Positions 54,113 through 63,124 are shown, numbered from the stretch's first letter. The stretch: 64,000 nucleotides of DNA from Arthrobacter alpinus (GCF_001294625.1 NZ_CP012677.1:620001-684000); one strand, 5' to 3'. Notes: a model not told the origin generated them from the sequence alone. Translations and numbers: made by a program.

Positions 54113-54137
54113 GTTCGCTACGTCTTTCAAGTCGGCT

Positions 54138-55841
54138 CTAGGGTGCCTCGCTGGGCCGTGGGGCCCCGTGGAGGCTTGCCAAACATCCTGGCAGGATAAA
54201 ACTGATAGTGGTCCCCACGCCGCGTTCGCTACTCAGGGTGATGGTCCCGCCATGGCTGGCCACAATGGTTTTAGAAATCATCAACCCCAAACCGATGCCC
54301 GGAATGGCCCGCTGCACGGCAGTCCTGGCGCGGAAGAACTTAGTGAAGGCCTCAGCCTGCTCCTGACTGCTCATCCCCATGCCGGTGTCACCAATCTCGC
54401 ACCACAAATCTGTTCCATTGGCCCAGGCAGATACAGTGACAGTTCCGCCGTCGGGCGAGTACTTGACGGCGTTGGAGACGAGGTTGTCCAACACCTGCCC
54501 AACCCGCCTCGGGTCGACAAACGCCTGCAACGGCGCCCGCACGGAGGACCGCAGAGTTACCGCGTTTGCCTCTGCCGCTGGCGCCGCCGAACCCAAACTC
54601 TCAGAAATCAGCTGCGCAACATCGGTTCGGGAAACTTGCAGTGTAACCGAATCAGTTGTCAAAAGGTCCGTAACCAAAGACCTCAGGCGGTCCACGTTCC
54701 GGGCTGCAATCCCCAGGTACTTGTGTGTCTTAGCGGACAGTTCGTGGGGTTCCTCCAACACCATTTCCAAATACCCTTGGATCGATGTCAACGGGGTTCG
54801 AAACTCGTGGGACACGTTCGCGACAAAATCATTCTTCGCCTCAAGGGCGGCCATCATCTCGGTAACGTCGTGGAAGGCAATCACTGCCCCGTCAAAACCA
54901 CCGTTGGCATCCAGCATGGGACGTGCCGCGGTAGACACGGCGCGGGCCGTATCCCCGGATCCAAACCAAATTTGGTAGTTGGTGAATTCTTCGCCCTTGA
55001 TGGCGCGGCGCACAGGACGGTCCTCGGCGTCAAGCAGGGTGCTGGCATCCCCGGCGAACACCAGCAAATCCCTCTCCATCGGGTCTGTGAGGTGGTGGGG
55101 CAGTGCATGGGCGCGGAGTGCCTTCTGTGTTGCGTTCATGAGCATGTCATGGCCGGAAGAATCCACCACCACCAAGCCGACGGCGACAGTATCCAGCACG
55201 GTTTCCAGTAGACGCTCGCGTTGCTGGCTCGCGTTCAACGCCGCACGCAATTGAAGGTCCTTGGTCTCCAAGGCCTTCCTTTGCAGGTTGAACGTGTTGG
55301 TGACCGCGCTGACTGTGATGGCGAAAGCGAGCACAACCAAGGGGAAGAGCAAGGGCTTGGCCAATTGCTCGAGTGTGAACCCGTCGGAGGAGAAAAATAC
55401 CGGCAGCCACACGATGAGCAAGGCGGCCGCCACGCTGACCACGATGGCTGTGCGTTTAGCTATCCCCGAGGAAGCAAGAGAGAAAACAGGGAAGAAGATT
55501 AGCAACCCCACGGCTGTAAGGAACTGCTGGTTGCCACCCCGAAACAACCCGATGGCCACGAAATTCAGGTAGGGGATGACCAGAAAGGCTCCCCTCGGAA
55601 GCCGGTCCCAAGGAACGGCAACCGCTGCGAAGAACAGAAGTGAATGCAGAACCAGGGATCCGATGAAAGCTGGTTGTTGAAATGACGTCGGATAGAAGAC
55701 CACGGCTATGCCCACAGCAACCACCATGAGAAGCGTCAAGGGCAGTTGTGTGAGGAAGACCCTTTTCCGCAAACCGTGGAGCGGGAACATTTGGTGGCCG
55801 AGCCTTCCGGTGGTGCCCGTGCGACTCATGATCATGTCCAT
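54138..55841 (-). CDS. Membrane sensor histidine kinase (copy 1)
   Basis: A 567-residue kinase: about six membrane segments (residues 30-200), a coiled linker, a PAS-like domain (about 215-340, FTNYQIWFGSGDTARAVSTA), the dimerisation/H-box FVANVSHEFRTPLTSI with the phospho-accepting His, and the ATPase with DNLVSNAVKYSPDGG, GDTGMGMSS and GIGLGLMISKTI. All catalytic boxes are intact. It is a close paralogue of the kinase at 59859. No response regulator gene is adjacent; the one at 61746 may serve both. The gene diverges from the surface-fibre operon. Confidence 0.92.
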   Translation of the reverse strand: MDMIMSRTGTTGRLGHQMFPLHGLRKRVFLTQLPLTLLMVVAVGIAVVFYPTSFQQPAFIGSLVLHSLLFFAAVAVPWDRLPRGAFLVIPYLNFVAIGLFRGGNQQFLTAVGLLIFFPVFSLASSGIAKRTAIVVSVAAALLIVWLPVFFSSDGFTLEQLAKPLLFPLVVLAFAITVSAVTNTFNLQRKALETKDLQLRAALNASQQRERLLETVLDTVAVGLVVVDSSGHDMLMNATQKALRAHALPHHLTDPMERDLLVFAGDASTLLDAEDRPVRRAIKGEEFTNYQIWFGSGDTARAVSTAARPMLDANGGFDGAVIAFHDVTEMMAALEAKNDFVANVSHEFRTPLTSIQGYLEMVLEEPHELSAKTHKYLGIAARNVDRLRSLVTDLLTTDSVTLQVSRTDVAQLISESLGSAAPAAEANAVTLRSSVRAPLQAFVDPRRVGQVLDNLVSNAVKYSPDGGTVTVSAWANGTDLWCEIGDTGMGMSSQEQAEAFTKFFRARTAVQRAIPGIGLGLMISKTIVASHGGTITLSSERGVGTTISFILPGCLASLHGAPRPSEAP

Positions 55842-55971
55842 CTCTCAACGTTGCCACTTAGTATCTTCTTGCGCAGTTTCGCTACTGATAATGCCATACG
55901 GCGGAAAATTTGCTCGCTAGTGACTTAACGCTTGGCAAACCAGGGGCCTTGATTCCCGCCGAGCGGCCCTG

Positions 55972-55990
55972 TCTTGAGCTGTTCTTGAGC
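55972..55990. promoter_or_regulatory. Direct repeat of TCTTGAGC with 11-bp period (site 2)
   Basis: TCTTGAGCTGTTCTTGAGC, differing from site 1 (54094) only in the 3-base spacer. It sits between the sensor kinase gene (leftward) and the TasA-like operon (rightward), so it could control either or both. A single further TCTTGAGT lies at 56067. Confidence 0.5.
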
Positions 55991-56142
55991 TTTTGTTCGG
56001 TCTTTGGGGTGCGAGGGTAAATCTTGCGTTTATCTTTTGAGAAACTTCCGGCTTTTCGGTGGTGTTTCTTGAGTTCGGGGCGGCATTGTTGTTCTCATCG
56101 GCAGGAACGCTTGCCGAGAAGAACACGAACAAGGGGTCTTTC

Positions 56143-56685
56143 ATGAACAAGCTTGCCAAAGGCGCAATTGCAACCGGTGTTGGCGTTATCCTGCTGGTAG
56201 GCGGCGGCGGAACGCTCGCCACCTGGAACCAAGCGCAGAATGCGTCGATGGGCTCGGTCGTGGCCGGTGACTTGAACTTGACTGCCGGTACCGGCGCGTG
56301 GACCAACGCCGCTGGCACCACGATCGCGAAGATCGCCGATTACAAGGTGGTTCCGGGGGACACCCTGACGTACACGCAGCCGCTGACCGTCACACTGACC
56401 GGGAATTTGATGACCGCCAAGCTCGCCGTCACCGGCGCTTCAACTGCCAACGGTTTTGGTGACAGTGCTGTAGTTTCCCCTACCACCTTGACCAACAGCA
56501 AGAGCGGGAAAGTGCTCCCGGATACCGTACTGGTCCCAACCGACAGTGGTGTGGTCACCGCATCGACCACCTTCACTTTCAAGAAGTCGACGACGGGAAC
56601 TGACGCGACGAAGGCCGCCGTCGACCTTAGCGGCATCGGCTACAAGCTCGAGCAGCAAGCCCCAGTCAGCAGCAACAACCAGTAG
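56143..56685 (+). CDS. TasA/CotN-like secreted protein with alternate-type signal peptide (1)
   Basis: A 180-residue exported protein. The N-terminus (KLAKGAIATGVGVILLVGGG then TLATWNQAQNAS) is of the kind cut by SipW-type peptidases in TasA/camelysin-like proteins. The mature part is predicted to be beta-rich and low in charge. AAGGGG precedes ATG 56143. It is the first gene of a five-gene operon with the SipW-like peptidase, and probably a structural subunit of surface fibres or matrix. Confidence 0.78.
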   Translation: MNKLAKGAIATGVGVILLVGGGGTLATWNQAQNASMGSVVAGDLNLTAGTGAWTNAAGTTIAKIADYKVVPGDTLTYTQPLTVTLTGNLMTAKLAVTGASTANGFGDSAVVSPTTLTNSKSGKVLPDTVLVPTDSGVVTASTTFTFKKSTTGTDATKAAVDLSGIGYKLEQQAPVSSNNQ

Positions 56686-56754
56686 CCACTGGTTTGTAGA
56701 CCCCGGTGGTGTGCCGGAACCGGTACACCACCACCCCTCCCAACGGAAGCAGCC

Positions 56755-57348
56755 ATGAAGAGCACACGAGCACTGAAAGCAACCGGCCTTGTGCTGATTG
56801 CCGTGGTGCTGGGGTTGCTGACAGTTCAGGGGAGTTACGCGCTTTGGAACAAGTCCACTACGGCCAACGCCGGAACTGTCCAGGCCGCAGATTTTCGCAT
56901 CAGCCTCACGGACGCGATCTCCGGCGAGGTCACCGAGAATATGACCAGGGACGACGGAACCCCCGTGCTACTGTCGCTGAAAACCATGGCCACGGGCGTG
57001 CTCATTCCCGGACAGAAGACTTATGCTGGCGTTCAGCTGGGCAATCGGACCAACGCCGGGGGAGACTTCACCGTCAGGGCCACCACAGCTACCCCAGTCA
57101 TTGTCAGCCCAGGATCTGAGCTGGCGTCCCAGCTCAGCATCAAGGTTGTGAATGCCACTTCACTGTCGCAGTGCACCCAGCCGGCGATTTACACAGCGGC
57201 ACCAGTCGCAGGAGCTGCGACCCAGGACATAGCCAAGGCAGCCACCGGGGTGTTCTGCTTTGAGGTCTCGCTTGCCGCCACGATGCCTGCGAACCTTAGC
57301 GGAAAAACCGCAAAAGTCGATGTCCCGATCGTCGTCAACCAACTCTAA
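56755..57348 (+). CDS. TasA-like secreted protein with alternate-type signal peptide (2)
   Basis: A 197-residue protein with the segment LVLIAVVLGLLTVQGSYALW followed by NKSTTANAGTV, again the SipW-type signal, and a beta-rich mature part (DFRISLTDAISGEV onward) with two cysteines that may pair. The fibre-forming role is inferred from the signal type and from its place between a similar gene and the signal peptidase. Confidence 0.76.
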   Translation: MKSTRALKATGLVLIAVVLGLLTVQGSYALWNKSTTANAGTVQAADFRISLTDAISGEVTENMTRDDGTPVLLSLKTMATGVLIPGQKTYAGVQLGNRTNAGGDFTVRATTATPVIVSPGSELASQLSIKVVNATSLSQCTQPAIYTAAPVAGAATQDIAKAATGVFCFEVSLAATMPANLSGKTAKVDVPIVVNQL

Positions 57349-57359
57349 GAGGGAACACC

Positions 57360-57983
57360 GTGTCTGTCATCACCCAAGCCAAAACCCCTGTTGAGCCCAG
57401 CAACGAAGAAGTCGCTACGGCACATCGTCAGGGAGGTCACGTGCGCACCATTGGCCGCGGAATGGCCTATGTGCTGCTGCTGATCGCAGCCCTTGCAGCA
57501 TTGGTGATGATAGTGGTTCCCATGGCCACCGGATCCCAGACGTATACCGTCTTGACTAATTCCATGGCCCCTAAGTACGCTCCAGGAACCTTCCTGGTGG
57601 TCAAGCCTGCCCCGTTCGCGGAACTCCAGGTGGGCGACATCATCACGTATCAGATCGAGTCCGGCAAACCGGGGGTTGTCTCCCACCGAATTACTGCCGT
57701 GACAACTGAACAAAGCGGGGCGCGGGTCCTGACCACCAAGGGCGACAACAATTCACTGGCGGACGCCGACCCCGTCCAAGAACCGCAGGTCAAGGGCAAG
57801 CTGCTCTATGCCGTGCCGTACGTGGGGTTTGCTGCCAATGCAGTGGGCCAGGGTAGGGCGATCATCTTGCCGACCATCGCCGTAGGCCTCATCGGATTTG
57901 GTGCCCTGAGCATGATCAGGGGGGCCGTTGAGAAGAAGCGCACCAAGCGCCCGGCCCGGCACGCCGCCCGGCACGGTCAGTGA
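57360..57983 (+). CDS. SipW-like (ER-type) signal peptidase I
   Basis: A 207-residue membrane peptidase. It has one N-terminal and one C-terminal membrane segment, the catalytic Ser in VLTNSMAPKYAPGT, and a His in GVVSHRITAV where bacterial-type LepB enzymes have Lys; this Ser-His form marks the SipW/archaeal/ER class. It should process the neighbouring TasA-like proteins. GTG 57360 start, 12 bases after the previous stop; it overlaps the next gene by four bases. Confidence 0.9.
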   Translation: MSVITQAKTPVEPSNEEVATAHRQGGHVRTIGRGMAYVLLLIAALAALVMIVVPMATGSQTYTVLTNSMAPKYAPGTFLVVKPAPFAELQVGDIITYQIESGKPGVVSHRITAVTTEQSGARVLTTKGDNNSLADADPVQEPQVKGKLLYAVPYVGFAANAVGQGRAIILPTIAVGLIGFGALSMIRGAVEKKRTKRPARHAARHGQ

Positions 57984-58855
57984 CCGCGAACATCACCGGC
58001 GCCACCCTTTCCCGTCACGCGCGGTTGGCTGTGGCCGTGGCTGCCGGCACCGTTGCGATGGGAATGATCTTGGCAGCGCCCGCCGCAGCCGACGACGACA
58101 GCGGCACCCTCCTGGAGCTGAGCCGCGACGGCATCCACTTCACCGCTGGCACCGTCCCTGACATTTTCAACAACACCAGCGGGTATGTTCCAGGTGAATC
58201 CCGGGTAGGCACCGTCTGGGTGCGCAATGCCAGCCGCGACGACGGGCATTTTTCTCTCGGGGTGAAAAACACCAGTGTTGTTGGCAGCTCGACCCTTCCG
58301 GCGTACCTGCACATGCAGGCCGCGACCCTCAATCACCGTGGAGCAACGGGTGTGCTACCCGATTCTGGAAGTTGCAAACCGGTTGTTGACGGCTGGACGC
58401 TTACCGGAGGAGAAACCATTCGTTTGGATCTGGGACTCAGCCTAGACTGGGAAGCGCCCAATTCCACCAGGAACCAGGTGTCGGACTTCGAGCTGATCTT
58501 CGTTCTGCAAGGCCTTGACGGCGGACGGCTCGTGACTCCTTGCAGCGGCGCACTCGAGGTATCCCCAGCCGCCGTATCGGTTGGCACCGTCGCCATCACT
58601 GGCGGTACAGCCGGTGGTTCACAATTCACTGGAGCGCAGGCAGCGACCGCCGCAGATGCGGGCGAGGCCGATATTTCCGCTGGCCGTGATGCTGAACAAC
58701 TGCCACTAGGGCAGCCGGATGCTAAATTGCCGCTGGATGCACTACTACAAAGTAATGTTGCAGCTAATGTGCGCAGCGCATGGCCATGGCTGGTCTTGAT
58801 CAGCGCAGGCGCGTACATGGTGATCTCACTCAGGAGACGGAGAAGGACTCGATGA
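57980..58855 (+). CDS. Secreted surface protein with C-terminal membrane tail
   Basis: A 291-residue protein: signal peptide (ARLAVAVAAGTVAMGMILAA, cut after PAAA), a beta-rich region with Cys residues (GSCKP, VTPCSG), a low-complexity stretch, and a C-terminal hydrophobic segment WPWLVLISAGAYMVISL followed by RRRRRT. This resembles a wall or membrane anchor but no LPXTG motif is present (only LPLGQ and LPLDA), so sortase anchoring is not supported. GTG start overlapping the sipW stop; next gene overlaps by ATGA. Confidence 0.72.
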   Translation: MTANITGATLSRHARLAVAVAAGTVAMGMILAAPAAADDDSGTLLELSRDGIHFTAGTVPDIFNNTSGYVPGESRVGTVWVRNASRDDGHFSLGVKNTSVVGSSTLPAYLHMQAATLNHRGATGVLPDSGSCKPVVDGWTLTGGETIRLDLGLSLDWEAPNSTRNQVSDFELIFVLQGLDGGRLVTPCSGALEVSPAAVSVGTVAITGGTAGGSQFTGAQAATAADAGEADISAGRDAEQLPLGQPDAKLPLDALLQSNVAANVRSAWPWLVLISAGAYMVISLRRRRRTR

Positions 58856-59862
58856 ACCCCCAAGAGCCGCAGGAAAGCGGCCCGTCAACGAAGGATCCTG
58901 CAACGCGAACCCGTCGAAGCCTTCGTGACATTCCGGGTTTCACTTTTGCGGCGGTTGCGTTTGTCCTTGTAGTGGTCCTTGGTGTTGGCGGCACGGCAAT
59001 TGCCAACTGGAACCAAAGCACCACCGCCACCATTGCCATCACCGCAGGAGCGGCACCCACCCCGACGCCCAAGCCAACAGTGCCGCCGACCACGCCGCCG
59101 ACCACGCCGCCAACAGCACCGCCGACGCCGCCGGCCGGCCCTAGCAACGTCGTCGCTAGTCCTGTGTTCGCCACACGGCCAACCGCTATCCAGTTCCCGT
59201 ACTGGGGCCTGTGCACGCCGGATGACTCCGACCAGCAAAATGCTCGCTTCACTTTCACATGGACTGGTGGCAAACCAAACACCACCGGCTATGTGGTGAC
59301 CTTGATGAGTGTTTCAGGGACCAGCTACAACCAAACCCAGATCGTCGATGTCAGTCAGGCCACTTTTTCCATGAAACGAGGTTTCGCAGGAACTGGCAAC
59401 TTCATCCTTCGAGTCCAACCTATGAATGGCGGTACTGCTGGTGATCCGAGCTACAAAACCGTTACCTTGAATTACTTCTACTCAAGTACCACTTGCTGGG
59501 TTACTTATGACCAGGAACCTCTTCCGGCCACTTTGACAGTCAGCACAGTACCCCCGGCTCCGCGCCCCACTGACAACGCTATTAATCTGAGCTGGACCGC
59601 ACCAGCTGGTGGGGCTACCAGCTATGTGGTGAGCATTAAGTCAGATAACTCGACCTATGGTACGGAGTTCCCATCAGCAACCCTGGGCACCACGCTCACG
59701 TTTCCGCCCCGGGTGCTGAACGCAAACGGGAAACCCGCAGCCTATGCGGCGTTCTACGGAAACTACACGCTGCGCATCCAGCCGATGAATGGAACAACGC
59801 CCGGAGACCCCGTGTACAAGGACATTCAGTACATGGCCAATAAACTCGTCATGCTTGACTAG
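58852..59862 (+). CDS. Secreted protein with Pro/Thr linker and two FN3-like repeats
   Basis: A 336-residue protein. The N-terminal membrane/signal segment (FTFAAVAFVLVVVLGVGGTA then IANWNQSTTATI) again looks SipW-type. A linker of PTTPP units (about residues 70-100) leads to two similar beta domains, each closing with a LRIQPMNGTTPGDPVYK-like stretch (LRVQPMNGGTAGDPSYK in the first). ATG 58852 overlaps the previous stop. It is the last gene of the operon; its stop shares a CTAG with the convergent kinase gene. Confidence 0.74.
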   Translation: MNPQEPQESGPSTKDPATRTRRSLRDIPGFTFAAVAFVLVVVLGVGGTAIANWNQSTTATIAITAGAAPTPTPKPTVPPTTPPTTPPTAPPTPPAGPSNVVASPVFATRPTAIQFPYWGLCTPDDSDQQNARFTFTWTGGKPNTTGYVVTLMSVSGTSYNQTQIVDVSQATFSMKRGFAGTGNFILRVQPMNGGTAGDPSYKTVTLNYFYSSTTCWVTYDQEPLPATLTVSTVPPAPRPTDNAINLSWTAPAGGATSYVVSIKSDNSTYGTEFPSATLGTTLTFPPRVLNANGKPAAYAAFYGNYTLRIQPMNGTTPGDPVYKDIQYMANKLVMLD

Positions 59863-61526
59863 TTCAGGTCCGTGTCAGGGCTGAGCACGCAGGCGGGAAT
59901 CACAAAGCTCATGGTGGTTCCCGCACCCGGCTCGCTGTCCATGGTCAGTGTGCCGCCGTGGGTGTCGATGATGGTTTTGGAAATCATCAGTCCCAGGCCA
60001 ATGCCGGGGATGCCGCGTTCCAGGGCCGATCCCGCCCGGAAGAACTTCGTGAACACCCCGGCCCGCTCGGTAGTATTCATGCCCAGCCCGGTGTCCTTGA
60101 CCTGACAATGAAGATCCGTTCCGTCGGCCCACGCCCTTACGGTGAGGGTCCCGCCGTCGGGAGAGTACTTCACGGCGTTCGAGACCAAGTTATCCAACAC
60201 CTGACTGATTCGGACGCCGTCGACCATGGCCAGAAGCGGCTCCTGGCAGTGCGATTCCACCGTAACCGCGTTGGCGGCAGCTGCCGGGGCCGCCGAGCTC
60301 AGTGAGTCAGCAAGCAGCCGGGCCACATCGTTGGGGGCGCGCTCCACAGTGAGGGAAGCGGTGGTCAGCAGATCGGACACCAGCCCGGCCAGGCGCTGGG
60401 CATTCCTCTCGGCAATTTCCAGATACTGTTCGACTTCCTGGGGGCGAAGGCCCGGCGTCTCCAGGGCCAGGGCTAGATATGACTGGATGGCTGTCAGGGG
60501 AGTGCGGAACTCATGGGAGACATTAGCGACAAAGTCATCCTTGGCGGCCAGGGCGTTGACCATGTCAGTGACGTCATGGAAGGCGATCACGGCCCCATCA
60601 GTGGTGTTGTCATCGTAGTGAATGGTCCGGGCCGTGGTGGATAGCGCCCGGGCCTGCTCCCCAGCCCCAATCCAAATTTGATAATTGGTAAACGATTCTC
60701 CCAAGATGGCCCGGCGCACCGGGCGCGCGTCCTCGGACAGCGGAGCCCAATCGGGAGCAAAGAGCAACAATTCCTTCTCCCGAGGGTCCGCGATGTCATG
60801 TGGGCGGCCCAAGGCGTGAATGGCCGCCTGTGTGGCGTTCATCAGGAGATCGTTGCCCTGAGCGTCTACCGCCACCACTCCAACACCAACAGTGTCCACA
60901 ATGGTCTCGAGAAGCCGTTCACGCTTCTGGCTTTCCGTCAAGGCTGCGTGCAGCAGCCGGTCCTTGGCCTCCAATGTGGCGCGCTGTCCATTCATGCTGC
61001 TGGTCAGTAACACCACAGCAATGGCGAAACCAAGCATCATGAACGGGAAAAGTAGCGGCCTGATCAAAGCTTCCGGGGTTGGCTGGCCGGACTGGAAGAT
61101 CGGGTTCCAGACGATGAGCAGACTAGCTACAGTACTGGAAATCACCGCTGTCTTGGGGGCAAAGCCTGAGGCACAAATCCAAAATATTGGAAACAGCACC
61201 AATACGCCCGCGGAGGACAGCAACGCTTGGATGCCCTCACGGAAGAATGCGACAGCCACAAAATCCAGGTAGGGGATCACAAGGAAGGAAGCACGGGGAA
61301 GCTTGTCCCATGGAACCAAGATGCTGGCGCCAAGCAGGAAGCCATTCAGCCAGAGGCTGATGACCAGCTGGGGATTGTTCAGAAGCGACGGATACAAAAA
61401 GGCAATCATCACCACAGCCAATGCCACCGTCAAACTGAAGGGAAGCTGGGCTAGGATCACCCGAGTCCGCAGGGGTTGCTGATAGAAGAACCGGCCGATG
61501 AACTGGTTTGCAGGGGTGTCAGTCAA
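59859..61526 (-). CDS. Membrane sensor histidine kinase (copy 2)
   Basis: A 555-residue paralogue of the kinase at 54138, with the same six membrane segments, PAS-like domain (FTNYQIWIGAGEQARALSTT), H-box FVANVSHEFRTPLTAI, DNLVSNAVKYSPDGG and GIGLGLMISKTI. All boxes look functional. TTG 61526 has GGAAG five bases upstream; the frame is open to TTG 61556. Divergent from the response regulator at 61746, which is its likely partner. Confidence 0.9.
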   Translation of the reverse strand: MTDTPANQFIGRFFYQQPLRTRVILAQLPFSLTVALAVVMIAFLYPSLLNNPQLVISLWLNGFLLGASILVPWDKLPRASFLVIPYLDFVAVAFFREGIQALLSSAGVLVLFPIFWICASGFAPKTAVISSTVASLLIVWNPIFQSGQPTPEALIRPLLFPFMMLGFAIAVVLLTSSMNGQRATLEAKDRLLHAALTESQKRERLLETIVDTVGVGVVAVDAQGNDLLMNATQAAIHALGRPHDIADPREKELLLFAPDWAPLSEDARPVRRAILGESFTNYQIWIGAGEQARALSTTARTIHYDDNTTDGAVIAFHDVTDMVNALAAKDDFVANVSHEFRTPLTAIQSYLALALETPGLRPQEVEQYLEIAERNAQRLAGLVSDLLTTASLTVERAPNDVARLLADSLSSAAPAAAANAVTVESHCQEPLLAMVDGVRISQVLDNLVSNAVKYSPDGGTLTVRAWADGTDLHCQVKDTGLGMNTTERAGVFTKFFRAGSALERGIPGIGLGLMISKTIIDTHGGTLTMDSEPGAGTTMSFVIPACVLSPDTDLN

Positions 61527-61610
61527 GATTACTTCCGTTGTATGGGGCTTCTTCAAAGTTTGGTGCGCGGCTCAGCACCGCCAAGTGACGGCAGAGAACT
61601 TGAGATTAAG

Positions 61611-61638
61611 CGGTGCTGTGCTAAGAACCACAGCACCG
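61611..61638. promoter_or_regulatory. Perfect inverted repeat between kinase 2 and response regulator
   Basis: CGGTGCTGTG (61611-61620) and CACAGCACCG (61629-61638), 8 bases apart, in the middle of the divergent promoter region. It could be an operator or an RNA hairpin in the regulator leader. Confidence 0.45.
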
Positions 61639-61745
61639 ATGCTTACGATGATGCCATACTTGGGGTACGTAGGCACTGGCTGGCGCGACGTCGTGTCGAC
61701 CAGCAAGCGATTAAATTGGTCTTAGCGAATTTGGTGAGGGAAAAA

Positions 61746-62546
61746 ATGGACAATCCTCGTGTGGCGGTCATTATTGAAGATGATGAGGATATCCGCGAAC
61801 TTATCAGCGTGATCTTGAACCAGTCAGGGTTTGACGTTCACACCGCCAAGAATGGTGCTCAGGGGGTGGAGGCTGTGCGGGCCACCAAGCCGGCTATCGT
61901 GACCCTCGATTTGGGCCTGCCGGATATTGATGGCTTCGAAGTGGCCCGGCGGATTCGGCTTTTCAGCGACGCCTACATCATCATGCTGACAGGGCGTGCT
62001 GATGAGATGGACACGCTGCTGGGCCTTGAAACCGGTGCAGATGACTACCTGACCAAGCCCTTCCGCCCGCGTGAACTCCGCGCCAGAATAAGTGCCATGA
62101 TGCGTCGGCCCAGGATTGCTGCCGACGCGTCCCCCGTGCCGCTCATGGAGAGCGCCGAGGTGGTGGCGTTGCCCGTGCCGGCCAGCGGGCCCCTGGTCGA
62201 CTCAGCAGACCGTGACGTGGTATCCGGCCCGCATTCCCACAACGGCCTGGTCTTTGACAGCGCGGACCGTACCGCCATGGTGGACGGCAACGAGCTGGAA
62301 TTGACCCGCAGCGAGTTTGACCTACTCCACGCACTCGTAGATAGCGGCAAGCAGGTGCGCACCAAATCGGATTTGGTGCGCCGACTCCGTGGCGAGGAAT
62401 ACGACGTCGGCTCCTTTATCAGCGACAGCGATGAACGGACCATCGAAGTGCACATGGCCAATCTGCGTCGCAAAATGGGGGACAACCCGCGGGACCCGCG
62501 CTGGATCAAGACCGTCCGGGGCGTGGGCTACCGCCTGGTCCACTAA
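61746..62546 (+). CDS. OmpR/PhoB-type response regulator with long linker
   Basis: A 266-residue regulator. The receiver (residues 1-120) keeps the acidic pair in IIEDDEDIRE, the phospho-accepting Asp in TLDLGLPD, the Thr in MLTGRAD and the Lys in LTKPF. The winged-helix DNA-binding domain (about 170-266) ends with WIKTVRGVGYRL. Between them is a linker of about 50 residues (PVPLMESAEVVALPVPASG and on), longer than the usual 5-20. GAGG precedes ATG 61746. It probably serves the divergent kinase and perhaps also kinase copy 1; the TCTTGAGC direct repeats are candidate sites. Confidence 0.93.
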   Translation: MDNPRVAVIIEDDEDIRELISVILNQSGFDVHTAKNGAQGVEAVRATKPAIVTLDLGLPDIDGFEVARRIRLFSDAYIIMLTGRADEMDTLLGLETGADDYLTKPFRPRELRARISAMMRRPRIAADASPVPLMESAEVVALPVPASGPLVDSADRDVVSGPHSHNGLVFDSADRTAMVDGNELELTRSEFDLLHALVDSGKQVRTKSDLVRRLRGEEYDVGSFISDSDERTIEVHMANLRRKMGDNPRDPRWIKTVRGVGYRLVH

Positions 62547-62557
62547 CGCGGCCCGCC

Positions 62558-62587
62558 GGCGAAGGACTTGGATTCAAGTCCTTCGCC
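62558..62587 (+). terminator. Terminator after the response regulator
   Basis: GGCGAAGGACTTG (62558-62570) pairs perfectly with CAAGTCCTTCGCC (62575-62587) around a four-base loop. It lies 12 bases after the stop and 44 bases before the end of the convergent Hpt-like gene, and may work in both directions. Confidence 0.7.
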
Positions 62588-62630
62588 ACTTCTTGAAGTT
62601 CAGGCGTGCGCAGTCTTAGGCCCGGACTGT

Positions 62631-63002
62631 TCAGCTGGCGGGTTGGACGTAGCGCGCCATCAATTCGGCTACGGTTTCATTCCCGCAGCTTTCCACCTCT
62701 TCCAAGGCATCCTGCGCTTGTTCCTGCCGGCCCTGCTTGAGGAGTTCCACCAGGTCCCCGCTCATCTGGCCCAGCCTGTCCGCGCCCACCATGGCGCTGG
62801 AAGAAAAGAGGCTCAGTGCTGAATCAGTGGCCTCCTCCCATTGCCCTGCGGAGAAGGCAATACTCAGACGCAAATAGCGTGAGGGCCACATCTCAACATA
62901 CCGGCCGACGAAACCGCGTGTGAGCGCGGTTTGTCCTTCGAGGGAGTCCTCGAGCGCAATCAATGATTCCATGCACACTAAGGGTACGGAAGAATAGTTC
63001 AT
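62631..63002 (-). CDS. Hpt-like protein lacking the phospho-accepting histidine (copy 2)
   Basis: A 123-residue paralogue of the protein at 53529. The core reads SALSLFSSSAMVGADRLGQM; the expected His is Leu again and the Lys-Gly pair is Phe-Ser. Both copies also share PLVC near the start and FVxRYVxMWPxR. ATG 63002 is chosen by this alignment. It converges with the response regulator gene. Loss of the same residue in both copies suggests a conserved non-phosphorelay role rather than decay. Confidence 0.6.
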   Translation of the reverse strand: MNYSSVPLVCMESLIALEDSLEGQTALTRGFVGRYVEMWPSRYLRLSIAFSAGQWEEATDSALSLFSSSAMVGADRLGQMSGDLVELLKQGRQEQAQDALEEVESCGNETVAELMARYVQPAS

Positions 63003-63124
63003 GATCCGAAGTCCCTCCCCGGCCGTCTGGAACCGATGTGATCTGGAATTGCCGCTCCCGGCTGGTTGCGGGCGCTGAAGCAGTGATAACCATAATACGC
63101 TGTGCATTGGTGCCATGAAGGCAT

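Noticed and set aside
58700..58855. Sortase anchor (LPXTG) in the secreted protein of the fibre operon
   Set aside because: The tail looks like a sorting signal (hydrophobic then Arg-rich) but only LPLGQ and LPLDA occur; no LPXTG.
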